Assembly: GCA_022482785.1 (NCBI GenBank)
Contig: JAKVON010000005.1
Location: forward strand, 124,001-188,000
DNA from: Atopobiaceae bacterium
GTDB lineage: Bacteria > Actinomycetota > Coriobacteriia > Coriobacteriales > Atopobiaceae
Length of the DNA stretch: 64,000 bases
Direction: 5' to 3'
The notes under the pieces: model-generated
Database searches by the model: none
Told to the model about the DNA's origin: nothing
The model's input: the letters and a program-made list of their open reading frames with translations, nothing else
Part shown: positions 39,840 to 48,898 of the stretch, piece after piece
Position numbering within the stretch: the stretch's first letter is position 1
How the letters are laid out: every line of letters begins with the position of its first letter
Made by a program: the position numbers and the translations under genes

Positions 39840-41141
39840 CTACAGGGCACGCGCGCGCCACTCGGCCTGGTAGAGCCCCTGCCCCCAGACCCCGGCGGAA
39901 TATCTGTCAGACGTCGGTACCGGATGCTTGGCGACGTAGGCATCCGCATAGGAGTCCGTCACCTTGTTACCGATGGCGAAGAGCTCGTCGGTGACCTTGG
40001 ACGAGACCTCGAGCACATAGGCGTACGTGAGGATGTCATCCCAGAGGACGACGTCGGCCGCCTCCCAGTCGCGCGTGCGCGTGAACTCGGAGAGCCACTC
40101 GCGGATCCCCGCGCAATGCCTCGCCACCTCCACGCCCTCATCCGTGATTCCGGGATCGTAGAGGAGGGTGGAGATCGAGGTGAGTGCGATGAGGACAGGG
40201 CCGCACGCGAGCAGCGTAGGTAGCTCCTGCGCGAACACCGCCGCATAGAGCGCCGCCATCGCCGACAGGGTCACCGACAGCTGGACGATGCCGTTCCAGC
40301 GCATCGTGCGCGTGGTCCCCCAGGGAAGCCGGCCCTCCACGAGGGAAAGCGGAGGGAGCGCCGAGACGTCCCTCAGGCCGCTCGCCTCGAACTCCTCGTG
40401 CGACGCCTGGAAGAAGGCGTCGATGTCCTTCATGAGCCTCTTGTCCGCCGAGGTCCCCGACACCCCCACCCGCGTCATCATCTCGCGGACCGTTCCCGAG
40501 GCCCTGCCCCCGAGGGCGGCCCGCACCAGCTTGAGCGTCGTCTTGTCGAGGCCGTCTGTCACGACAGCCCCGCGCACAATGGAGATGCGGATGTCCTTCC
40601 CGCCCGCCTCGCCCTCGCCGGGGCGGGAGATGTCGAGCACCCCCATCGCGGCGAGGTGGAGCACGGCCACCACGATGTCGTCCTGAAGGCCGGTCGCGTT
40701 CACTAGCTTCGAGACGCAGACGGGGTGAAGGCCCTCAAGCGAGTCGATACCATGCTCGATCTGGATGCCCTCGCTCTCCTCCGACCTCCTGTGCGCGCAA
40801 AGCCCGTACTCGCAGAACCTGACCAGGGCGAACACCGTGATGCCGCAACACGCCAGGAACAGTGCGATCGAGAAGATGCGGGTGCCCCTCGTATGGCCGA
40901 AGAGCATCGCGGGGTTCGAGAACGCGGAGGTGGATGCGGTCAGCACAACCGCTGGGACCCGGTTCGAGAGCTGATGCAAAATCTCGAAACCGGCCCACAC
41001 GATGAGAGCAAAGGCGAGAATGCACCAGAGGCACCCCAGGGGGTTGCCGTCGGCGATTATCTTGTCAACCTTCAGGACGTAGTGCCTTCTCGCCCGACGG
41101 CGACGCCTGTAGACGCCCTTGACCGACCTGCGCTGCAACAT
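39840..41141 (-). CDS. DUF2207 C-terminal-type membrane protein
   Basis: A 433-aa protein. Hydrophobic segments at about 33-52, 85-105 and 285-330; between them a soluble part with ATGLQDDIVVAVLHLAAMGVLDISR, a winged-helix-like stretch usual in DUF2207. The end has GVEVARHCAGIREWLSEFTR and VLWDDILTYAYVLEVSSKVTDEL, the characteristic closing motif of DUF2207 (YciQ-like). The large N-terminal extracytoplasmic domain of full-length members is absent, so this is a short form or truncated gene. ATG 41141 has AAGGGGGA at good distance. Function unknown. Confidence 0.75.
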   Translation of the reverse strand: MLQRRSVKGVYRRRRRARRHYVLKVDKIIADGNPLGCLWCILAFALIVWAGFEILHQLSNRVPAVVLTASTSAFSNPAMLFGHTRGTRIFSIALFLACCGITVFALVRFCEYGLCAHRRSEESEGIQIEHGIDSLEGLHPVCVSKLVNATGLQDDIVVAVLHLAAMGVLDISRPGEGEAGGKDIRISIVRGAVVTDGLDKTTLKLVRAALGGRASGTVREMMTRVGVSGTSADKRLMKDIDAFFQASHEEFEASGLRDVSALPPLSLVEGRLPWGTTRTMRWNGIVQLSVTLSAMAALYAAVFAQELPTLLACGPVLIALTSISTLLYDPGITDEGVEVARHCAGIREWLSEFTRTRDWEAADVVLWDDILTYAYVLEVSSKVTDELFAIGNKVTDSYADAYVAKHPVPTSDRYSAGVWGQGLYQAEWRARAL

Positions 41142-41311
41142 TGTTTGACTCCCCCTTTGACCTGGGGTCCATGGTACCCCTTGCATACTGGCCTGCATCA
41201 TTGAGAAGGTCGATGGCGGGCCAAACCTTGGTGTCACCACCTCGGGTGACGGGTGCGGCCACCGCCTGGAATTGTTAGCTACCAGACTGGCGGCAACCAG
41301 GGGATGACCAC

Positions 41312-41470
41312 ATGGGCACCGTGGCGCTGGACGCGCCCGCTATGGGGCCTGCCGACATGTCGACGCTCGAGGACGGGACGCGGCGCTACGTGGGGCTCGA
41401 CTACGTCGACATCGAGTCGCTCGGGTCGTGGCGGGACTTCCTGCGCGCTCTCGGGTGCCTTGTGGAATGA
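41312..41470 (+). CDS. Short ORF, uncertain
   Basis: A 52-aa frame (MGTVALDAPAMGPADMSTLEDG, then RRYVGLDYVDIESLGSWRDFLRALG), preceded by CAGGGGATGACC. The composition is protein-like with host codon use, but it overlaps the transposase relic on the opposite strand at its 3' end and may be the truncated 5' end of a disrupted gene. Function unknown. Confidence 0.3.
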   Translation: MGTVALDAPAMGPADMSTLEDGTRRYVGLDYVDIESLGSWRDFLRALGCLVE

Positions 41471-41690
41471 CTCGGCCATGGCGTTGTCGTATAGGCATTT
41501 GGGCTTGGATGCGGATTGCGTGACCCCATGGGAGCCCAGGACTCTTCGGACTGTATGCGACGTGTCTCAGTACCCCTGGCCATTATGGAAGTCGAGCCCA
41601 TCACATCGGGGGTCGTCCCTGCCGATTGCCTGCTTCAAGGCATCGATCAGGCGACGGTCGGCACCTCAACGGTCAGGCTGTCACACCAAC
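41420..41690 (-). pseudogene. Decayed IS3-family transposase (OrfB end)
   Basis: On the minus strand, RRLIDALKQAIGRDDPRCDG and LDFHNGQGY (compare H-SDRGSQY of the IS3 DDE core) are followed by a stop and a frame change, then YDNAMAESFHK, the diagnostic IS3 OrfB motif around the catalytic Glu. Several frameshifts and stops make it inactive. Ends are approximate. Confidence 0.62.
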
Positions 41691-42259
41691 TTTTCCGACA
41701 CTGGATTGTGCCCTGTGATGTGCCACTGTCTACCTGCGGCTACGCTGTTCGCTGGCATGCGTACGGTAAACATTACCAACCGTATCTTCCTACCGAGCCA
41801 ATAATGATGACTGCCACGCGGGGAGAAGCCTTGATACGCGGGCGGGAACAGGAGGTTCGGATGATGCGGAAGCAGTACAAAGACACGAGTGACGTCCCGG
41901 CCACGACGACGTCTGCACGTGCAGCCTTCAGGACAACGAGGAGGGGGCTATTGATGATCAGACTCCAGGACTCTCAAGAGGCTTCTGTCGAGCATCGTGC
42001 CCACACCTGCGGACGGAACCCCTATGGCACTCGACATGCCGCAGCGGTCCGAGCGATGCGGCTCGTCCGAGGTCGATCTCTGTGACCATCTCGCCTCGAG
42101 GATTGGCGAGCTCCCGCGGGGTGGGGGAGGCGACTAGAAACTGGTTGCCTAATGCCCCAAGTCCCAAAGGGCATACTGTCATCGTTCCACGCGCGGGCAG
42201 GCCGACACCCGCCTGCATTCGACCAACGACCGCTTGCCGGCCAGGGAGAGGGGCTCACA

Positions 42260-43033
42260 TTGATCTATGTGACGGGAGACATCCACGGTGAGGTGGACGG
42301 GCGCTTCGACGGGGCGCGCCTTGCGGCGAGGGGCATCGTGCCCGCGGAGGGCGACCTCCTCGTCATCCTCGGCGACACGGGCATCCTCTGGCAGACGTCA
42401 CCGGAGGAGTGGGGCGACGGCGACATGGACGCGACGGACTCCTGGCTCGTCCGCGACCTGCTCGATGCCTGGCCCGGCGAGGTCGCCTTCATAGACGGCA
42501 ACCACGACAACCACCCGACGCTCGCGGCGCTGCGGCGTGAGGAGCGCTGGGGAGGCGAGGTGGGCGTCGTGGTCGACGGGCTCTACCACCTGCGGCGGGG
42601 CGAGGTCTACGACCTGCCGAACGGCGACGGCACCACGTCGCGCGCCTGGTGCATGGGCGGCGCGTGGTCCATCGACAAGGAGGTGCGCGTGGAGGAGGGC
42701 CTCGGCTGGTGGCCCGAGGAGATCCCCTCGGAGGAGGAGCTCGACCGCGGGAGGGAGTCGCTGGATGCGGCGGGGTGGGAGGTCGACTACGTGCTCACCC
42801 ACGAGTGCCCGCCGGACATGCAGGACGCCCTCACGACCGACAGCCCCTTCGGCCCCGTGGAGCACGAGGACGACCTGCAGGACCTCCTCGCCGACGTGGA
42901 CGACCACGCGACGTTCGACCGGTGGTACTGCGGCCACTACCACACGAACCTCGACTACGGCTCCTGCCACACCTGCCTCTACGATGCGATCGTGCCGCTC
43001 GGGGCCGACTCGCGCGGTAATTGCGATCAATGA
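42260..43033 (+). CDS. Metallophosphoesterase
   Basis: A 257-aa calcineurin-like phosphoesterase. TTG start at 42260 behind GGGAGAGGGG places YVTGDIHGEVDGRF (D-x-H metal motif) at the N-terminus. Further motifs: LLVILGDTGILW (GD), FIDGNHDNHP (GNHD), YVLTHECPP (TH) and WYCGHYHTN (GHxH). All metal ligands are intact. Upstream in-frame ATG 42152 would add an untypical extension. Substrate unknown; small stand-alone members hydrolyse phosphodiesters or nucleotides. Confidence 0.9.
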   Translation: MIYVTGDIHGEVDGRFDGARLAARGIVPAEGDLLVILGDTGILWQTSPEEWGDGDMDATDSWLVRDLLDAWPGEVAFIDGNHDNHPTLAALRREERWGGEVGVVVDGLYHLRRGEVYDLPNGDGTTSRAWCMGGAWSIDKEVRVEEGLGWWPEEIPSEEELDRGRESLDAAGWEVDYVLTHECPPDMQDALTTDSPFGPVEHEDDLQDLLADVDDHATFDRWYCGHYHTNLDYGSCHTCLYDAIVPLGADSRGNCDQ

Positions 43034-43404
43034 TGCTGGCATCAAATATTTCGCTTGACTCTCTCGTGACGTCCGCGTAGTATTTCGGCCCCGCGGCAGA
43101 AGCCGCGCACATACAACCTAATCAAGGCTCAGTGATGCAGAAGACGTCACTGAGCCTTACCTATTTTCGGCGAGGCCCACGGGCCCCGCCTTTTTTCTTG
43201 CCCGGAGACGCCTTCGTGTGCGACGGCACGGCTCGCACCTTGAAAGCCGAATAGCAGCTCCCCGCGAGAGAGCCCCGCCGGGCCACGGCCGGGCCGGACT
43301 CCCTCGCGGCAAGGCGAAAGGCTGAGCGCGCTGGCTGGGGCTGCACCAACAGGAGGACGTTTACCAACATGGCGGGCACGAGCCCCCGCCGGAAGGAAGG
43401 CACC
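43034..43404 (+). promoter_or_regulatory. Structured leader region of the conjugative remnant
   Basis: 370 bp without a gene. A 12-bp perfect stem, AAGGCTCAGTGA (43124-43135) / TCACTGAGCCTT (43147-43158), is followed by a GC hairpin GGCGAGGCCC / GGGCCCCGCC (about 43169-43190) with six T, a real terminator. After it come GC-rich hairpins and AGGAGG (about 43350) close to the first small ORF. The first hairpin may be an attenuator or the end of the upstream gene's transcript. Confidence 0.5.
43168..43196 (+). terminator. Intrinsic terminator
   Basis: GGCG-A-GGCCC / GGCC-C-CGCC stem around ACG with six T at 43191-43196. Confidence 0.75.
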
Positions 43405-43542
43405 ATGTCATTCATCGACACGCCAGGAATCATCAGGGAGACGTGCGACGGCATCTGCACCGTCGCCATCCAGGACGAGATGCTCCAGGAGAGGAAGATA
43501 TCCCTCTTCGGCCTCGCCGACGAAGTCACGAAGTCCATCTAG
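43405..43542 (+). CDS. Small conjugative-element protein
   Basis: A 45-aa protein (MSFIDTPGIIRETCDGICTV, QERKISLFGLADEVTKSI) preceded by GGAAGGAAGG; it ends 16 nt before the coupling-protein gene. An in-frame ATG at 43369 would add 12 residues and also has AGGAGG nearby. Small ORFs ahead of VirD4 are common in Gram-positive conjugative elements. Role unknown. Confidence 0.55.
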   Translation: MSFIDTPGIIRETCDGICTVAIQDEMLQERKISLFGLADEVTKSI

Positions 43543-43558
43543 AGAAGGGAAACGCCAG

Positions 43559-44899
43559 ATGAAGGAAAACACAGGCAGCACCACCCAGAAGCACGTTCAA
43601 GCACGGCCGGAAGGAGGCGAGCGCATCCTCGCCGATGGCGTGAGCGTGAGCAACGACACCTGGAAGACGGGTCGCAACAACAACGACCTCATCATCGGCC
43701 CCACGGGCGCCGGCAAGACCCGCGGATACGTCATCCCGAACATCCTCCACGCCCAGGAGAGCATGCTCATCACCGACACCAAGGGAAACCTGCGCAAGAA
43801 GTACGGCTCCTACCTCAAGGCCCGCGGCTACCAAGTGTTCGACATCGACCTCACCGACATGGCCAACAGCTCCTGCGGCTACGACCCGCTCGACTACGTC
43901 TCGCTGGACGAGAGGACGGGACGCTTCTCCGAGCAGGAGGTCCTCACGGTCGCGGCCGCGCTCTGCCCAGCGGAGAGGGGAGACTGGGACCCCTACTGGT
44001 ATCAGGCGGCGCAGATGTCGGCGGCGGCGCTCGTCGCGCTCGTCCTCACCCGGTTCAAGGCCGAGGACCGGAACATGCATACGGTGAGCCGCCTGGCCAC
44101 CCTCTCGGGCGGCAAGGAGCTTGCCGCCCTCTACAAGGAGCTCGCCGACTACGACCCCGACTGCTTCGCCGTCAGGGAGTACGGGCTGGTGCATATCAAC
44201 GACGAGGCCGACAGGATGGTCGCGAGCGTGCGGGGAATCCTCGTGAACGCCCTGCACCCGCTCTCCACCGATGCGGCGGGGCACCTGTTTGCCTCGACCG
44301 ACCGCATCGACTTCAGGAAGGCAGGCCACGAGAGGACCGCGATCTTCCTCACGGTGAGCGACACCGACCGCTCGATGGACCGGCTCGCGAACCTGTTCTA
44401 CACGCAGGCCATCCACGAGCTGGTGGCGGAGGCCGACTCCTGCGAGGGAAACAGACTGCCCATCCCGGTGCGTCTCATCCTGGACGACTTCGCCACCAAC
44501 ACCGTCATCCCCGGCTTCGACAAGGTGGTGACCACCATCCGCTCGCGCGGCATCGCCGTGAGCCTCATCGTCCAGGACCTCTCGCAGCTCCGCTCCCTCT
44601 ACCGGGACTCCCAGGCGACGACCATCGCCAACAACTGCGACACCTGGCTCTACCTGGGCGGGTTCGACGAGGCGACGGCCGGGTGCGTCGCCAGGAGGCT
44701 CGACCGCCGCGTGACGAGCGTGCTGGACATGCCCCCGGAGGAGGCAATCCTGCTCATGCGCGGGAGGAAGGCCCGGCGCGCCAGGAAGTACGACCTGGAA
44801 AAGGATCCGGCGTACCGCTCCGTCGTTGGGTCGCCTCGGCCCCACGGGCCGGCACCCGAGCCGCCCGATGGCTCGCCAGAGGAGGACATCCCCTGGTAA
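43559..44899 (+). CDS. Type IV coupling protein, VirD4/TraG-like
   Basis: A 446-aa protein. Walker A IIGPTGAGKTRGYVIPNIL, then MLITDTKGNLRKKYGSYLKARGYQVFDIDL, Walker B VRLILDDFATN, and VSLIVQDLSQL with the T4CP Gln. The usual two N-terminal membrane helices (about 100 aa) are absent; the start is well supported by AGAAGGGAAA upstream, so this is a soluble short T4CP. It would couple a relaxase-DNA complex to a secretion channel, but neither is encoded here. C-terminus is Pro-rich. Confidence 0.88.
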   Translation: MKENTGSTTQKHVQARPEGGERILADGVSVSNDTWKTGRNNNDLIIGPTGAGKTRGYVIPNILHAQESMLITDTKGNLRKKYGSYLKARGYQVFDIDLTDMANSSCGYDPLDYVSLDERTGRFSEQEVLTVAAALCPAERGDWDPYWYQAAQMSAAALVALVLTRFKAEDRNMHTVSRLATLSGGKELAALYKELADYDPDCFAVREYGLVHINDEADRMVASVRGILVNALHPLSTDAAGHLFASTDRIDFRKAGHERTAIFLTVSDTDRSMDRLANLFYTQAIHELVAEADSCEGNRLPIPVRLILDDFATNTVIPGFDKVVTTIRSRGIAVSLIVQDLSQLRSLYRDSQATTIANNCDTWLYLGGFDEATAGCVARRLDRRVTSVLDMPPEEAILLMRGRKARRARKYDLEKDPAYRSVVGSPRPHGPAPEPPDGSPEEDIPW

Positions 44900-44931
44900 G
44901 GATAATGAAACCCAGAAGGAAAGGAACTGCC

Positions 44932-45864
44932 ATGCCCACGACCCCAAAACCACTGAAGAGGATCTCCCTCGAGGAGGCGCTCTCGCCCGTCCGGCACGAC
45001 GTGACGCGACATCCCATCTCCATCCTCGCCCGCCTGAGGCGCATCGGCGAGACGCCGATGAGGGACTACCTGTTCTGCCAGCCCGACGGCCTCGACGAGT
45101 CGATCGAGGCGCTCCGCCTCGCGCGGGTCACGGAGCCTCCCGTGCGGGGGAACTTCGAGGACACGCAGGCGTTCCTCGACCGGCTCGGGGACATGACCCT
45201 AGCCGAGGTCGCCTGGAAGCTTGACCGGGGCTTTCGCAAGGACCCCGGCAGCGTCGTGACGCACGACGCCATGCTCGCCTTCCTGAACCCGCTGCGGGTC
45301 ATGTGCGGCGTGCTCTCGCACGAGCCGATTCCGAGGCCCTACCCCCGGAAGAGCTCCTTCGCCAGCGAGGCGTACACGGAGAGGTTCCTGAGCGGCCAGG
45401 ATGCCGCGCTTTCGGGCCTGGCACCCTTCCTCGGCCGCGGCAAGCTCGAGAAGGTCCAGCTGGACGACCTCGGGAGGGACTACTTCTCGAGCCAGGTCAT
45501 CGTCTACCAGAGCCTGGACGAGACGCTTCGCCCCGTGTTCAATGCGTTCTACTTCCGGCTCGACTGGTATGAGGATGCCCTCGACATGGCCTACTACGGG
45601 GGAGGCCGGCTCCGCAGGTTCCTCGAGCCCTACGACGACGGCTACCAGAACTGCTCCGCCGTGTACGCCGACGTCATCAGGGCGTGCGCGGGGCAGGAGG
45701 CGCGCTCATGGAGGCTCGTTCCCGATGAGGGAGGCAAGGCCGGCCCCACGGCAGCGCTGCATGCCCTGTTCGTCGAGCCGATCGCCAGGGCGAGGCTTCG
45801 CTTCAACAGGGATGGCAGCTTCCGGGGACGCTGCCCGCAGTCGAAGAGGGGCGGCGGCGCATGA
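44932..45864 (+). CDS. Conjugative-element hypothetical protein
   Basis: A 310-aa protein behind AAGGAAAGGA, 32 nt after the coupling-protein gene. Mixed alpha/beta with no membrane segment; notable segments RHPISILARLRRIGETPMRDYLF, QVIVYQSLDETLRPVFNAFYFRLDWYEDAL and a basic C-terminus. I know no domain. Co-transcription with the coupling protein suggests a transfer-linked or cargo function. Confidence 0.65.
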   Translation: MPTTPKPLKRISLEEALSPVRHDVTRHPISILARLRRIGETPMRDYLFCQPDGLDESIEALRLARVTEPPVRGNFEDTQAFLDRLGDMTLAEVAWKLDRGFRKDPGSVVTHDAMLAFLNPLRVMCGVLSHEPIPRPYPRKSSFASEAYTERFLSGQDAALSGLAPFLGRGKLEKVQLDDLGRDYFSSQVIVYQSLDETLRPVFNAFYFRLDWYEDALDMAYYGGGRLRRFLEPYDDGYQNCSAVYADVIRACAGQEARSWRLVPDEGGKAGPTAALHALFVEPIARARLRFNRDGSFRGRCPQSKRGGGA

Positions 45865-45913
45865 GAGGGGCTCCCGGCGCTCGGGCGGACGAGTATCCTC
45901 GCCACGTTGAAAG

Positions 45914-45947
45914 TATCTTGGTCAAAAGCGACCATGTGACTAAGATA
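45914..45947. promoter_or_regulatory. Operator-like palindrome overlapping a promoter
   Basis: TATCTTGGTCA (45914-45924) and TGACTAAGATA (45937-45947) are inverted copies with one mismatch. TTGGTC (45919-45924) and TAAGAT (45941-45946) inside them form a 16-bp-spaced -35/-10 pair, so a dimeric regulator would cover both boxes. It precedes the radical SAM gene by about 30 bp. Confidence 0.55.
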
Positions 45948-45978
45948 GTGCGGCAGCAACTCATAGGAAGGGTCCGCC

Positions 45979-46914
45979 GTGGACGTCTCCGCGCACGCAT
46001 ACGAGCACTGCGAGCTCTGCCCCAGGCGGTGCGGGGCCAACCGCGCCGCCGGCGGGACGGGCGTCTGCGGCATGACCTCCGAGCTGCGCGTGGCCCGCTC
46101 GGCCCTGCACTTCTGGGAGGAGCCGCCCATCTCCGGCGAGGCCGGCTCGGGGGCGGTCTTCTTCTCGGGATGCCCGCTTCGCTGCGTCTACTGCCAGAAC
46201 CACGAGATCTCGTCGGAGGGCTTCGGACACGCGGTCTCCGAGCGTCGCCTCGCGCGGATGATGCTCGAGCTCGAGGCCCAGGGCGCGCTCAACGTGAACC
46301 TCGTGACCCCGCTGCACTTCGCGCCACACGTCGCCTCGGCCATCGGGCTTGCGCGCGAGGCGGGGCTCACCGTTCCCGTCGTGTGCAACACCTCGGGATA
46401 CGAGCTTCCCGAGATGGTCGAGGCGATGTCCGGCCTCGTCGACGTCTGGCTCACCGACTTCAAGTACGCGGACGGCTCTCTTGCGGCCTCCCTCTCCGCG
46501 GCGCCCGACTATCCCCAGGTCGCAGCTGATGCGCTCGAGGCCATGGTGCGCCGGCTTCGCGCCGCGGGCGGCCGCGCCGAGAAGGCCGACGGCTCGCTCG
46601 CGCGTGGCATCGTGGTGCGCCATCTCGTGCTGCCGGGGCACGCGGACGACTCTCTCGCCGTGCTCGACCGCGTCTGGGGCATCGCGGGAAACGACGTCGA
46701 CCTCTCGGTCATGAACCAGTACACCCCTAACGACCTCTGTCGCCGGCAGGGCGGCGAGCTTGCGCGCGGGGTCACCGACGACGAGTACGAACGCGTCCTC
46801 GACCATGCCGACGACCTGGGCTTCGAGCGCCTGTGGTGGCAGCAGGGCGGTACCGTCTCGGAGAGCTTCGTCCCGGCCTTCGACGCCTCGGGGGTCGACG
46901 GTCCCGAGCTGTGA
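45979..46914 (+). CDS. Radical SAM protein, PflX/COG1313-like
   Basis: A 311-aa protein, GTG start behind AGGAAGGG. N-terminal Cys cluster CELCPRRCGANR and GVCG, then the radical SAM motif SGCPLRCVYCQNHEISSEG (CxxxCxxC) at about 65-75. Later NLVTPLHFAPH, VVCNTSGYE and DVWLTDFKYAD are the partial TIM-barrel strands of the COG1313 (PflX) group, related to pyruvate-formate-lyase activating enzymes. Partner enzyme unknown. It is controlled by the palindromic promoter just upstream. Confidence 0.88.
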   Translation: MDVSAHAYEHCELCPRRCGANRAAGGTGVCGMTSELRVARSALHFWEEPPISGEAGSGAVFFSGCPLRCVYCQNHEISSEGFGHAVSERRLARMMLELEAQGALNVNLVTPLHFAPHVASAIGLAREAGLTVPVVCNTSGYELPEMVEAMSGLVDVWLTDFKYADGSLAASLSAAPDYPQVAADALEAMVRRLRAAGGRAEKADGSLARGIVVRHLVLPGHADDSLAVLDRVWGIAGNDVDLSVMNQYTPNDLCRRQGGELARGVTDDEYERVLDHADDLGFERLWWQQGGTVSESFVPAFDASGVDGPEL

Positions 46915-47012
46915 GCCCGGCTCTCTCCATCGCCGTCGCGCAGGGCCCCGTTCGCCTCATACGTCTAAACTACTGACCCGTGAGTTCTGGTCCACCAGGC
47001 AAGGAGAAGACC

Positions 47013-47324
47013 ATGTCCGACGACGCAAAGCCCCTCTCCGACGAGGAACGCTCGGAGCTCGAGGCCCTCAGGGCAGAGAAGGAGCGCCGCGAGCGGGCGG
47101 CCAAGGCCGCTGCCGATCGCGGCGAGCTCGAGAGGCTCCGTCGCCAGCAGGCCCAGGCCGAGGCCGATGCCGCCGAGGACGCGCGGATCCGCGAGATACA
47201 GCGGCGCACCCACGACCTCGTCGAGCCGGACGACGACCTCCGGATGCCTCTCATGCAGAAGGTCGTCCTCGTCGCCCTCGTCGTGGGCGTCATCATCTTC
47301 ATTGCCTTCCAGCTGCTCAAATAG
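47013..47324 (+). CDS. Tail-anchored coiled-coil membrane protein
   Basis: A 103-aa protein from ATG 47013 (AAGGAGA upstream). Residues 1-75 are a highly charged coiled coil (ERSELEALRAEKERRERAAK, RRQQAQAEADAAEDARIRE); residues 82-102 form a single C-terminal membrane anchor (VVLVALVVGVIIFIAFQLL). Monocistronic-looking, between the radical SAM gene and pncB. Function unknown. Confidence 0.75.
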   Translation: MSDDAKPLSDEERSELEALRAEKERRERAAKAAADRGELERLRRQQAQAEADAAEDARIREIQRRTHDLVEPDDDLRMPLMQKVVLVALVVGVIIFIAFQLLK

Positions 47325-47406
47325 GGCGGGAATGGTACCCTATCGAGTGATGCGGCCGCATGGCCGCAGGCGCTCTCGAGGAACGACAACCTGAGGGGGA
47401 GACGGC

Positions 47407-48889
47407 ATGTCTCTGACCGACCGTACCAAGCCGACCGACGTCGCGCTCAACACCGACCTCTACGAGCTCACGATGGCCCAGGGATTCTGGGAGTCGGGCT
47501 TCAAGGACTACCAGGCCTGCTTCAACGTGTTCTTCCGCGAGAACCCCTTCGACGGCGGCTATGCGGTCGCCTGCGGCACCGGCCAGATAGCCAGGACGGT
47601 CGAGAGCCTCACGTTCGAGAAGGAGTCCATCGACTACCTCGCGACCCTCAAGGCCCCCGGCGGCGGGCGCGATGTTCAAGCAGGGCTTCCTCGACTACCT
47701 CGCCGACTTCCGCATGCGCGTGTCGGTGTGGGCGGTCCCCGAGGGCGAGGTGGTGTTCCCCCGCGAGCCCATGGTGCGCGTCGAGGGCCCCATCATCGAC
47801 TGCCAGCTGCTCGAGACCACGCTCCTGAACCTCGTGAACTTCCAGACCCTCGTTGCCACCAAGGCGGCCCGCGTGGTGCAGGCTGCCCAGGGGCACATGG
47901 TCTCCGACTTCGGCCTTCGCCGCGCGCAGGGCCCCGATGGCGGCCTGGCCGTCGCCCGCGCCTCGTACGTGGGCGGGTGCAACTCGACCTCGAACTGCCT
48001 GGCGGGCCGCATCTACGGCATCCCGGTCTTCGGCACGCATGCCCATTCCTGGGTGATGGCGTTCCCCTCCGAGCTCGCCGCCTTCCGCGCCTTCGCGAAG
48101 TCGAGCCCCAAGAACTGCGTCCTGCTCGTCGACACCTATGACGTGCGCGAGGGCATCGCGAACGCGATCACCGTGGGCAAGGAGATGGAGAGGGCCGGCG
48201 AGCGGCTCGCCGCGATCCGCATCGACTCCGGCGACCTCGCGAAGCTCTCCAAGTACGCCCGCGACGAGTTCGACAGGGCGGGGATGCCCTACGTCAAGGT
48301 CTCGGCCTCGAACGACCTCGACGAGTACACCATCCAGTCGCTGTTCTCGCAGGGCGCGCCCATCGACTCGTTCGGCGTGGGAACCAAGCTCGCGACCTGC
48401 GACCCCCAGCCCTCGCTCGGCGGCGTCTACAAGCTCTCCGCGACCCGTCCCGACGCCTCCGCCCGCTGGGAGCCCGTCATGAAGCTCTCGGAGATGGCCT
48501 ACAAGCGCACCATCCCCGGCATCCAGCACGTGCGTCGCTTCTACGACGCGTCCGGATGCCCCATGGGAGACCAGATCGTCGACGACGCCCACGCCACGAA
48601 GAGGGGCGCCGACGTGATCGTCGACGTCCTCGACCCCGTCACCACCTACTCGATGCGGGGCTACGACTCCGTCGAGCTCCTGCAGCAGGTGGTCGCCGAC
48701 GGCGCCGCCGTAGGCGAGCACGCGACGCTCGAGGAGTCCAAGCAGCGCTGCAAGGACGCCCTCATGCACCTCGACCCGGCCGTCAAGCGCTTCCTCAACC
48801 CGCAGATTTACCCCGTGGGCATGGAGCCGGGCCTCGCCAAGTTCAGAAACGACCTGGCCCTGCGCGAGGCAGCGCATTCGGGCAGATAG
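47407..48889 (+). pseudogene. pncB: Nicotinate phosphoribosyltransferase, one-base frameshift
   Basis: Two overlapping frames give one family. Frame 1 (from 47407): DVALNTDLYELTMAQGFWESG, FNVFFRENPFDGGYAVACG, then YLATLKAPGGG, after which it loses similarity. Frame 2 (from about 47670) continues FKQGFLDYLADFRMRVSVWAVPEGEVVFPREP, NLVNFQTLVATKAARVV, SDFGLRRAQGPDGG and THAHSWVMAF to the end. One extra base in the GGCGGCGGGCGCG tract (about 47655-47670) explains it. Joined length is about 493 aa, normal for PncB. It makes nicotinate mononucleotide from nicotinate and PRPP for NAD salvage. Real mutation or sequence error cannot be told apart here. Confidence 0.88.
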
Positions 48890-48898
48890 GGGAGAGGC

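Larger units (their letters stand above)
41142..42259. other. Relic region without intact genes
   Basis: About 1.1 kb with only short or broken frames. It contains a decayed IS3-type transposase piece (minus strand, about 41420-41690) and a 52-codon frame (41312-41470, +). A + strand frame up to 42085 has no ribosome site and atypical composition; I do not support it as a gene. The region looks like a graveyard of insertions between accessory genes. Confidence 0.6.
43405..45864 (+). mobile_element. Remnant of an integrative conjugative/mobilisable element
   Basis: Three + strand genes (small ORF, VirD4-like coupling protein, 310-aa protein) stand between host genes with no relaxase, integrase, VirB4 or VirB6 gene nearby. 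It is either a fossil or a fragment whose rest lies elsewhere. Ends are approximate. Confidence 0.5.

Noticed and set aside
41516-42085. 190-codon plus-strand frame
   Set aside because: Lies antisense to the transposase relic in its first part, has no ribosome site, and its composition is not protein-like.
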